From Metabacillus litoralis (GTDB taxonomy: Bacteria > Bacillota > Bacilli > Bacillales > Bacillaceae), in the NCBI RefSeq assembly GCF_020524045.1, contig NZ_JAIVKL010000007.1, positions 1 through 64,000 of the forward strand: a DNA stretch of 64,000 bases, in the 5' to 3' direction. Every line of letters starts with the position of its first letter. Within the stretch, counting starts at the first letter, position 1. The notes beneath the pieces are model-generated. The model did not search any database and was not told the DNA's origin. It worked only from the letters and a program-made list of their open reading frames with translations. This document shows, piece after piece, positions 31,554 to 38,576 of the stretch. The position numbers were made by a program, and so were the translations under genes.

Positions 31554-32555
31554 ATGTTATTTCATACAGTTTATCGTAGAACACTCGGTCTAATTACAGG
31601 TGTAATATTACTTTTACTTTTAATGTGCGGAAGTCTTGTGTTTGGTTATGCAGAAACAAATATGACTACTGTTTATCATGCATTTGCTAACTTTAATGGA
31701 TCTAATGAACATATTATTGTTTACAATGTTAGGTTACCAAGGGCGCTGATCGCTGCTGTAGTAGGAGCGAGTCTTGCCATTGCTGGTGCGATCATGCAAG
31801 CATTAACAAAAAATCCACTCGCATCACCAAGTGTATTTGGAATAAATGCAGGAGCCGGATTTTTCGTGGTTGTAGCTGTGTCACTTTTTTATGTTAATTC
31901 ATATCAAACATACACATGGCTTGCTTTTGCAGGAGCCGCTTTTACAGCATTTTTAGTCTATTTTGTTGGATCTTTTGGTAGGGAAGGGCTAACTCCAATG
32001 AAACTTACATTAGCAGGAGCCGCTATGGCAGCGCTTTTTTCTTCATTAACACAAGGCTTACTTGTTGTGAATGAAGCTGCTTTAGATCAAGTTTTATTTT
32101 GGTTAGCAGGATCTATTCAAGGAAGAAAGATGGAAAGTCTGTATACAGTTTTACCGTATATTTTACCTGCGATCATTTTAAGTATGGTTCTTTCTCAGAA
32201 AATAAATGTCCTTACAATGGGAGAAGATGTAGCTAAGGGTTTAGGGCAACGTACTGGAGTTTTAAAATTAACAGGTGCTTTTATCGTGATTATTTTAGGT
32301 GGTGGGGCAGTGGCTGTTGCTGGTCCTATTGCATTTATCGGTATTGTCATTCCTCATTTTGCTCGATTTTTAGTCGGAAATGATTATCGATGGATTCTTC
32401 CATATTGTATTGTTTTAGGAGGTTCACTTCTTGTATTTGCTGATATTTTAGCAAGGCTTGTTGTTATGCCAGAAGAAGTGCCAGTAGGGGTTATGACAGC
32501 ATTTATAGGAACACCCTTTTTCGTTTATATAGCTAGAAGGGGGTTCGGAAAATAA
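31554..32555 (+). CDS. yfiZ: Iron-siderophore ABC transporter permease YfiZ
   Basis: 333 residues, FecCD/BtuC-type permease with about nine to ten helices. Typical motifs are RLPRALIAAVVGASLAIAGAIMQ (about 55-77), NPLASPSVFGINAGAG and the coupling helix GPIAFIGIVIPHFAR (about 266-280). The ATG at 31554 has AAGGAG about 7 nt upstream; a longer upstream frame lacks a site. It overlaps the next permease gene by one base (TAATG), so the two subunits are made together. Confidence 0.9.
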   Translation: MLFHTVYRRTLGLITGVILLLLLMCGSLVFGYAETNMTTVYHAFANFNGSNEHIIVYNVRLPRALIAAVVGASLAIAGAIMQALTKNPLASPSVFGINAGAGFFVVVAVSLFYVNSYQTYTWLAFAGAAFTAFLVYFVGSFGREGLTPMKLTLAGAAMAALFSSLTQGLLVVNEAALDQVLFWLAGSIQGRKMESLYTVLPYILPAIILSMVLSQKINVLTMGEDVAKGLGQRTGVLKLTGAFIVIILGGGAVAVAGPIAFIGIVIPHFARFLVGNDYRWILPYCIVLGGSLLVFADILARLVVMPEEVPVGVMTAFIGTPFFVYIARRGFGK

Positions 32556-33613
32556 TGAAAAAATATTATAAATTGAGAATTGGAAACGACAAATTATCTT
32601 TTTTAATTGATAAAAGAGCACTTATTATTTCATTTATTTTGTTATCAATCGTATTAGCGATATTTATTATTAGTACGGGGATCGGAGAAGTGATTATAAG
32701 TCCATTCAACGTATTTAAGACGCTCTTTGGTTATGGAACAGACATGGAAAATCTATTTATTTTTTCCTTCCGCTTACCAAGGATCATTATCGCCTTATTA
32801 GTAGGTGTTAGCATTGCTGTAGCTGGTGCAATACTTCAGGGGTTGATTCGAAATCCATTAGCTTCACCTGATATTATTGGTATCACTGGCGGAGCATCTG
32901 TTGCGGTTGTTATGTTTCTCATGCTTTTTAGCGATAGAAATAATTCACTAATCATAAGCATAAAGTGGATGCCGGTCGCAGCATTTATAGGAGCAACAAT
33001 TATCGGGTTACTTGTTTATTTCCTTTCGTGGAAAAATAATGGATCTTCTTCTATTAGATTAGTGTTAATAGGAATAGGCTTAGCGATGTTAACACAGTCT
33101 TTAACAACCTTATTTATGGTGAAAGGTCCCATTTACCAGGCTGCACAGGCAAATGTGTGGATAACAGGTACAGTGTACGGAGCTACATGGGAACAGGTTC
33201 GTATATTACTACCGGTTGTGGTGATCTTGTTTATTATAAGTATTGTGTCGGTTCGTAATGTGAATATTCAAGAGCTTGGTGATGAGCTTGCAACAGGTGT
33301 TGGTAGTGCCGTTCAAAAAAATCGATTTCTGCTTTTACTACTAAGTACGGCATTAACAGGTAGTGCTGTTGCTTTTGCTGGTGTGATAGGTTTTGTCGGT
33401 TTAATGGCACCACATATCGGTAGAAGATTAGTTGGGTCATCTTTCGGTTCATTGTTACCTGTATCAGCACTAATTGGTGCAATTCTTGTGATGGTAGCTG
33501 ATTTACTAGGAAGAACGTTATTCTCTCCATTAGAAGTACCAGCAGGTGTTTTTACTGCAGCAATAGGAGCACCATATTTTATTTATCTGCTATATAAAAC
33601 AAGAAATACTTGA
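32555..33613 (+). CDS. yfhA: Iron-siderophore ABC transporter permease YfhA
   Basis: 352 residues, second FecCD-type permease. RLPRIIIALLVGVSIAVAGAILQ and GVIGFVGLMAPHIGRRLVG motifs are present. The N-terminal cytoplasmic tail is longer than in YfiZ. It pairs with YfiZ to form the channel. ATG overlaps the yfiZ stop by one base. Confidence 0.9.
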   Translation: MKKYYKLRIGNDKLSFLIDKRALIISFILLSIVLAIFIISTGIGEVIISPFNVFKTLFGYGTDMENLFIFSFRLPRIIIALLVGVSIAVAGAILQGLIRNPLASPDIIGITGGASVAVVMFLMLFSDRNNSLIISIKWMPVAAFIGATIIGLLVYFLSWKNNGSSSIRLVLIGIGLAMLTQSLTTLFMVKGPIYQAAQANVWITGTVYGATWEQVRILLPVVVILFIISIVSVRNVNIQELGDELATGVGSAVQKNRFLLLLLSTALTGSAVAFAGVIGFVGLMAPHIGRRLVGSSFGSLLPVSALIGAILVMVADLLGRTLFSPLEVPAGVFTAAIGAPYFIYLLYKTRNT

Positions 33614-33707
33614 TATTTTTCAAATAGGCTATGTTAAAGCTTAATGATGATTTTTAGCACTTTGTAAACATTCCTATAAATAAAGTCTATTAATTAAAGG
33701 AGCGATC
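33614..33707. other. Intergenic with a decayed repeat fragment
   Basis: GGCTATGTTAAAGCTTAATG...TTTTAGCACTTTGTAAAC resembles the left end of the intergenic repeat seen whole at 47036. It separates the permease genes from the ATPase gene. No terminator is evident, so read-through is likely. Confidence 0.45.
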
Positions 33708-34529
33708 ATGATGATGGAAGCAATCGAAACAAATGCGCTCACACTTTCATATGGAGATACAATTATAATTAATGAGTTAGATGTGAAAATACCTAAAGGT
33801 GAAATTACTGTTTTTATTGGAAGTAATGGCTGTGGCAAATCTACATTATTACGCTCAATCGCAAGACTATTAAAGCCAAAGGTAGGTCATATTTTATTAG
33901 AAGGTCATTCCATTGCAAAGCTACCAACAAAAGAAGTAGCAAAACAGCTTGCGATTTTACCACAGGGGCCAGTTGCACCAGAAGGTTTAACCGTTCTTCA
34001 ATTAGTAAAGCAAGGAAGATATCCTTATCAAAATTGGCTAAAGCAATGGTCTAAGGAAGATGAAGAAGCTGTTCAACATGCATTAGAAGCAACAAGTATT
34101 GCAGAATTAGCTGAGCGACCAGTTGATTCCCTGTCTGGTGGTCAAAGGCAGCGAGCATGGATTGCGATGACATTGGCTCAAAAAACAGATATCATTTTAT
34201 TAGATGAACCAACAACTTATTTAGATATGACACATCAAATTGAAATTTTAGATCTTTTATTTGAATTAAATGAACGTGAAAATCGAACGATTGTTATGGT
34301 CCTTCATGATTTAAATCTTGCTTGTCGTTATGCACATAACTTGATTGCATTAAAAGATAAAAAGATCTTTGCACAGGGAAGACCTGAAGAAGTGATTAGT
34401 TGTAGTTTCGTTCAAAATGTGTTTCAAATGAGTTGTGAGGTAACAGTGGATCCATTATTTGGTACACCACTATGCATTCCACATGGAAGAGGAAGATGTA
34501 TTGTAAAAGAGGCAGTGACTCATGGCTAA
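33708..34529 (+). CDS. yusV: Iron-siderophore ABC transporter ATP-binding protein YusV
   Basis: 273 residues. Walker [10 protein letters not shown] (about 38-46), Q-loop near LPQGPVAP, signature [13 protein letters not shown] (about 141-153), Walker [13 protein letters not shown] (about 161-172) and H-loop VLHDLNLA. FepC/FhuC family. In B. subtilis YusV energises several siderophore importers, including YfiYZ-YfhA. Here it is next to its permeases. It overlaps the FhuF-like gene by 8 nt. Confidence 0.9.
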   Translation: MMMEAIETNALTLSYGDTIIINELDVKIPKGEITVFIGSNGCGKSTLLRSIARLLKPKVGHILLEGHSIAKLPTKEVAKQLAILPQGPVAPEGLTVLQLVKQGRYPYQNWLKQWSKEDEEAVQHALEATSIAELAERPVDSLSGGQRQRAWIAMTLAQKTDIILLDEPTTYLDMTHQIEILDLLFELNERENRTIVMVLHDLNLACRYAHNLIALKDKKIFAQGRPEEVISCSFVQNVFQMSCEVTVDPLFGTPLCIPHGRGRCIVKEAVTHG

Positions 34530-35280
34530 GCTTTCTAAGCAAGAGATTGAATCGTTAAAGAAATATCGTTTAAGTTGTGAAAAGGCACCACAATTATTAA
34601 GGATTTCAGGGCAAGATTTTTTGACGTCTGATCGTTTTCAAGAACTCATATCAAGTAAAGAAATTCAATTGAAATTGAACACAACGAAACATCCTGTGAT
34701 TGGCTCGATGATCATGAAAAGATATGCTTTTTTAGCTGCGCTTGTTCTGTATGCTATGAGTGTGTTTAATAAAGGGATAAATAGTTCAATTTCAAACATT
34801 TCCTTGCAAACAGATGAAGAAGATCCGATATGGCTTCCTAGTTTTTATTTTGATGATTTGGAGGTAACGATTCCTGAAGAAGATCGAGATTCCTGGAGAT
34901 CAAGTGTTGTCGAAACACTTTTTAAATACAACATAGCAAATGTAGTTTCTTCGATTGCTAAAGAAGCGAAAATCTCTAAAACAATATTGTGGGAAAATAC
35001 AGCGATCTATATATTCTGGATGTATGAAACACTACTACAAGAAGCAGAATTGGAAGAAGAGACATTAAAAAGAATTCAAGATGATTTTGATTTTGTTGTG
35101 CAAAAAGCTCCTGCTGAATTGTTTGGAGTTAAAGGTAATCATCCAATCTTGCCATATTATCATCAAAAACAAGAGGAAACTCGTAAGCGTTCAACTTGTT
35201 GTTTGTTTTACTTTACGTCAAAAAACGGTGATCGCTGTAAAACGTGTCCTATTGAATGTAAGCAACCAACAATCAAGTAG
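34522..35280 (+). CDS. FhuF-like ferric-siderophore reductase, [2Fe-2S]
   Basis: 252 residues. The C-terminal motif CC-x10-C-x2-C (Cys pair in STCCLFYF, then RCKTCPIEC) is the unusual [2Fe-2S] site of FhuF-type siderophore reductases; the upstream region matches the weakly conserved IucA/FhuF-like helical domain. It would release Fe(II) from imported hydroxamate siderophore in the cytosol. It overlaps yusV by 8 nt, so it is almost certainly translated with the importer ATPase. A further Cys (IEC) follows the cluster ligands. Confidence 0.78.
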   Translation: MAKLSKQEIESLKKYRLSCEKAPQLLRISGQDFLTSDRFQELISSKEIQLKLNTTKHPVIGSMIMKRYAFLAALVLYAMSVFNKGINSSISNISLQTDEEDPIWLPSFYFDDLEVTIPEEDRDSWRSSVVETLFKYNIANVVSSIAKEAKISKTILWENTAIYIFWMYETLLQEAELEEETLKRIQDDFDFVVQKAPAELFGVKGNHPILPYYHQKQEETRKRSTCCLFYFTSKNGDRCKTCPIECKQPTIK

Positions 35281-35292
35281 GGGGGCAGTATA

Positions 35293-35556
35293 TTGGATAC
35301 TAAATTAGTGGAACAGTTTGAAGGACTGATTGATAAATACACCGAATTATTATTAGGTGAAGCAACAGATGAATTAAAGGAAAAGGTGAAAATGTGGGCT
35401 CTTTATTTACATATCTCAAAATCAATGCCACCACTAGCGAAGCATTGGAACGCGACCTATCCTAAAAGCAAAAATGAATTAAAAGAAATAATCAATGAAA
35501 TAAAAAAATTAAATGAAAGGTATCGTGAAGAAAATAAAAAGGAAAACTTAGACTGA
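35293..35556 (+). CDS. yusU: YusU-like DUF2573 protein
   Basis: 87 residues, helical and charged (LIDKYTELLLGEATDELKEK...HISKSMPPLAKHWN). It lies directly after yusV/FhuF in the same order as B. subtilis yusV-yusU. TTG start with GGGGG about 8 nt upstream. Function unknown; same operon as iron uptake. Confidence 0.7.
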   Translation: MDTKLVEQFEGLIDKYTELLLGEATDELKEKVKMWALYLHISKSMPPLAKHWNATYPKSKNELKEIINEIKKLNERYREENKKENLD

Positions 35557-35604
35557 TCCTTAGAGTTGCGATACAGAATGCAAAATAAAATACGATAAGA
35601 TTTT

Positions 35605-35636
35605 AGCGTGACATTTACAAGCGATCACGCTTTTTA
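35605..35636 (+). terminator. Terminator of the siderophore uptake operon
   Basis: AGCGTGA pairs with TCACGCT, followed by TTTT. A second hairpin follows at 35682. Confidence 0.8.
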
Positions 35637-35681
35637 CTTTGGAAAAAAATCAAACGTTTTTTATATAATTTCTTATACGAA

Positions 35682-35717
35682 AAACCGCTGTTGAATAAAA
35701 AAACAACAGCGGTTTTT
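35682..35717. terminator. Second, bidirectional terminator
   Basis: AAACCGCTGTTG pairs with CAACAGCGGTTT across a 10-nt A-rich loop, with T-runs in both directions. It lies between the convergent iron and coat operons. Confidence 0.85.
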
Positions 35718-35911
35718 ATGTGGTGACCATGCCAAGTTTTTTTGTTGATTTTATAAACTTTATAAGGGAGGCTTGGAAATAACTTAGTAATTAACAAAAA
35801 AGCCGAACAAAGTAATAGCTTAGCGTAATATATTTCAGAGCAAAGTAACAACACCTAAAACCATTGTTCGGTATCTATTTAGTTAAAATATTTTTGTAGC
35901 AATTCCTATAT

Positions 35912-36259
35912 TTACTGTTGTACAGTTCCATATGGAGATTGTTGTTGGATCGTAGTTGAGTGCTGTTGATATGCTTGCTGAAGCTTTTGAGTGTCAGCTG
36001 CTTCTAGTGAATACCAACCGTTTTTAAACATTAAATTATATAAGTCTCTTTGGCTTTGCTGTGATTCATTAAAGATCGTTAAAAGATCTTGATAAAGTGC
36101 TTGATGACTTGCCTCATTTAGTGCAGTTGAATATGAAGCTGTCATATATTTTTCAGTAGATAAAATATCATTCACAAAGTCTCGATCATTCATTTTAGGT
36201 CCTTGTTGAACTTGTGTTTCTGCATTGCTAATTTTTTGTTGAGTTGAATCATTATTCAT
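35912..36259 (-). CDS. Spore coat protein, CotF family
   Basis: 115 residues, Gln-rich tail. The segment NDRDFVNDILSTEKYMTASYSTALNEASHQALYQDLLTIF (described by its ends) is a CotF-type four-helix half, close to B. subtilis YusN and YraD-type proteins. The ATG at 36259 has AGGAGAG 8 nt upstream; a GTG 9 nt earlier is less likely. It forms a two-gene coat operon with the gene upstream. Confidence 0.8.
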   Translation of the reverse strand: MNNDSTQQKISNAETQVQQGPKMNDRDFVNDILSTEKYMTASYSTALNEASHQALYQDLLTIFNESQQSQRDLYNLMFKNGWYSLEAADTQKLQQAYQQHSTTIQQQSPYGTVQQ

Positions 36260-36272
36260 CCTTGTCACTCTC

Positions 36273-36545
36273 CTATTGAAGTTGAGATCCTATTGAAGAT
36301 TGTTGAGTTGTCTGAGATTGAAGGTGGTTCAAGATTTTTTGATAATGCTGGTTATGCATCTGTCCTACTTTTTCTAATTGCTGTTTTATCTCTTGATTTT
36401 GGCATTGACCTGCAAAAAAATGGGCTTTTTTCATTGCTAATAAATTCCAAGATAACATATCTGTTAAGTAAAGTTGATCCTTTGATGTAATAACATTAGG
36501 TGGTTGCTGCATCATTGATTGCTGCTGTGTATTCTGCTGTTGCAT
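36273..36545 (-). CDS. Small Gln-rich coat-associated protein
   Basis: 90 residues with Gln-rich ends (MQQQNTQQQSMMQQ) and a central helix pair ITSKDQLYLTDMLSWNLLAMKK...GQMHNQHYQKIL like the first half of CotF-family proteins. AAGGAGGAG precedes the ATG. The stop is 13 nt before the next coat gene's start, so they are likely co-transcribed in the mother cell. Confidence 0.75.
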   Translation of the reverse strand: MQQQNTQQQSMMQQPPNVITSKDQLYLTDMLSWNLLAMKKAHFFAGQCQNQEIKQQLEKVGQMHNQHYQKILNHLQSQTTQQSSIGSQLQ

Positions 36546-36586
36546 AAAAACTCCTCCTTACATCGTTCTGTTCTGATTTTTCCTGA

Positions 36587-36778
36587 TTAATAGTTAATTT
36601 TAGATTTCAATTTATCGTTCCACTCTGAGAAATGTTCTATGCACAAATTGTTCTTAACCCTCTTATGCTTTACAACATATAGTGGTGGTATAAAGAATAA
36701 AGATGTAATAAAGAAGAAAGAAACAATGAATGCGGTTACTTTTTGTCGAATGGAGAGAAGAAGGGAATATAATAACAT
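36587..36778 (-). CDS. Possible small membrane protein (doubtful)
   Basis: A 63-codon frame with one long hydrophobic segment (about 14-35) and a basic tail. Hydrophobic composition is plausible for a membrane protein, but no ribosome binding site precedes the ATG and no family is recognised. It lies between the coat operon and fadM. Confidence 0.25.
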   Translation of the reverse strand: MLLYSLLLSIRQKVTAFIVSFFFITSLFFIPPLYVVKHKRVKNNLCIEHFSEWNDKLKSKINY

Positions 36779-36875
36779 TCAACTAATCAATATAACTTGA
36801 TCATCTTAGCTATACATTCCCATTCATATTTAAACGTAGCCAACGGAATAAAAACGGTTTGGGAGGGTTTTTATT

Positions 36876-37793
36876 ATGGAAAAATTACTACGAAACTCTT
36901 TTATGTTTTTATCCAGAAATAAAATGTTGACTAGATTAGCAAAAAAATACGGTTTGCAGTTCGGAGCTTCAAGGTTTGTAGCGGGTGATACAATTGGGCT
37001 AGCAATAAAAGTAATAAAAGAACTAAATCAAAAAGGATTAGTCGTTACACTCGATCATTTAGGTGAATTTATTGAAGATGAAGAAGAAGCAAGAAAAATG
37101 GCTGATCATTGTATAAAAACAATTCAATCAATTGGTAAATGTGAGCTACAATCACAGTTATCATTAAAGTTAACATCAATGGGGCTAGATATTTCAGATA
37201 ACGTTGTGATTGAGAATATGAGCAGAATTCTAGAGGAAGCACAAAAGCATAATGTGTTTGTCACTATAGATATGGAAGACCATTCAAGATGTGAAAAAAC
37301 ACTAAAAATCTTCAAGCAACTTAAGAAGGAATATGATCATATAGGTACAGTTGTTCAAGCTTATCTATACAGAACTGTTTATGATATCGATGAGTTAAAT
37401 GAATATAAGGCAAATTTAAGACTTGTTAAGGGAGCTTATAAAGAATCACCGAAAGTAGCATTTCCTGAGAAAGCAGCTGTTGATGAAAATTTTAAACATA
37501 TTATTAAAATGCATCTATTGAACGGTCATTTTACTGCTGTTGCTACACATGATGATAAGATCATCGATTATACAAAAAACTTAGTTAAAGAATATAACAT
37601 CCCAAAGCAACAATATGAATTTCAAATGCTTTATGGAATTAGAACGGAAAAGCAGCTTGAGCTTGTGAAGGAAGGATATCAAGTACGTGTGTATGTTCCA
37701 TATGGAGACGACTGGTATGGTTATTTTATGAGAAGAATGGCTGAAAGACCAGCTAATGTGGCTTTTGTTGCTAAGGGAATTTTCCGAAAATAA
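36876..37793 (+). CDS. fadM: Proline dehydrogenase
   Basis: 305 residues, FAD-dependent PRODH beta/alpha barrel that oxidises proline to pyrroline-5-carboxylate. Barrel motifs: VTLDHLGEFI (about 50), SLKLTSMGLD, VTIDMEDHSR, VVQAYLYRTVYD, LRLVKGAYKES (about 186-196), ATHDD, FQMLYGIR and VYVPYGDDWYGYFMRRMAERPAN at the C-terminus with the substrate Arg pair. Same locus as B. subtilis yusM (fadM). GGGAGGG precedes the ATG. P5C dehydrogenase is not nearby. Confidence 0.9.
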   Translation: MEKLLRNSFMFLSRNKMLTRLAKKYGLQFGASRFVAGDTIGLAIKVIKELNQKGLVVTLDHLGEFIEDEEEARKMADHCIKTIQSIGKCELQSQLSLKLTSMGLDISDNVVIENMSRILEEAQKHNVFVTIDMEDHSRCEKTLKIFKQLKKEYDHIGTVVQAYLYRTVYDIDELNEYKANLRLVKGAYKESPKVAFPEKAAVDENFKHIIKMHLLNGHFTAVATHDDKIIDYTKNLVKEYNIPKQQYEFQMLYGIRTEKQLELVKEGYQVRVYVPYGDDWYGYFMRRMAERPANVAFVAKGIFRK

Positions 37794-37886
37794 CCGTGCT
37801 GATTTATCCAATTTCTGCAGGTACTAATTGAAGGTGCTTTATGTTGGAAATGAAGGAATCCAGCTTTTTAACTATCCAAAAAGGCT

Positions 37887-38208
37887 GGGACATAATTAAA
37901 GAAGTCATACAAAAAGACCAATCAGTTAAGCTGAAAGAAACAAGTTCGTTTCATTGCGCTGCAGACAATCGCGTTCCACGGGGAGGAAGCTAAGCCTCCT
38001 CAGCTACGCCTGCGGGGTCTCAGCCTTTCCTCTATTCCCGTAGGAGTCGATTGTCTTCCGCTCCATTCCACTTGTTCTTAAAAGAAGTATATAAAATCAA
38101 AAAATCTATTGAAAAAGGAAAATAAAAACCCAAATTATTAGGCGAATGATTAATTGAACTATCACCTAATAATTCGGGTTTATCATTTAGCTTTAAAACT
38201 TATGTCCC
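37887..38208 (+). repeat. GGGACATAA-family repeat, copy 3 (longest)
   Basis: 322 bp bounded by GGGACATAA (37887-37895) and TTATGTCCC (38200-38208). Shared TCAGTTAAGCTGAAAGAAACA and GCGCTGCAGACAATCGC segments are followed by a GC-rich insertion (GGGAGGAAGCTAAGCCTCC...GGTCTCAGCC...CCCGTAGGAGTC) resembling the core of the GC-rich intergenic repeat. Hairpin CCCAAATTATTAGG...CCTAATAATTCGGG lies near the right end. Confidence 0.88.
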
Positions 38209-38233
38209 AGTTTCTTTGTGTTCATGTTATAGT

Positions 38234-38389
38234 TTAAATATTGTCATTTCCCATATTATGTTGTTTGTATTGCTGATTTTGGCTAGTGCGTTTGCCTCCA
38301 CCAGATTTTTCAACTGTTGGGCCTGCATTTCCTTTCACACTTGCAGCACTTACACCTGCTTTTGATGGGGATTTTTTTAGACGTGCCAT
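38234..38389 (-). CDS. yuzL: YuzL-type small basic protein
   Basis: 51 residues: MARLKKSPSKAGVSAASVK..., basic at the N-terminus, then Gly/Ser-rich, ending in an Asn/Gln-rich tail, like small Bacillus proteins of the YuzL family. AGGAGGTGA lies 7 nt before the ATG, a near-perfect site. The position between fadM and fadN agrees with B. subtilis. Composition is similar to small spore proteins; function unknown. Confidence 0.72.
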   Translation of the reverse strand: MARLKKSPSKAGVSAASVKGNAGPTVEKSGGGKRTSQNQQYKQHNMGNDNI

Positions 38390-38463
38390 GACAAATCACC
38401 TCCTAGAAATATAGCTTTTCCAAAGGTGATTGCGATTATTTAGTAAAAAATATAATAAAGTTA

Positions 38464-38492
38464 TTGAGAAAATCTTCAAAATATTTTATATT
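38464..38492 (+). promoter_or_regulatory. Promoter of fadNAE
   Basis: TTGAGA (38464-38469), 17-nt spacer and TATATT (38487-38492). The predicted start is near 38499. Confidence 0.65.
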
Positions 38493-38540
38493 AGTAATAG
38501 AGGAACTCATTCGCAGTGTTCATTTTTTTTGGGAGAAAAA

Positions 38541-38558
38541 TGAATGAGTATTCATTCA
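38541..38558. promoter_or_regulatory. FadR operator
   Basis: TGAATGAGTATTCATTCA matches the Bacillus FadR (YsiA) consensus TGAATGAATANTCATTCA. It lies about 40 nt downstream of the predicted start, just before the fadN ribosome binding site, so FadR would act as a roadblock unless another promoter is used. Long-chain acyl-CoA relieves FadR binding. Confidence 0.88.
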
Positions 38559-38576
38559 AATTAAGGGGGAAGAAGT

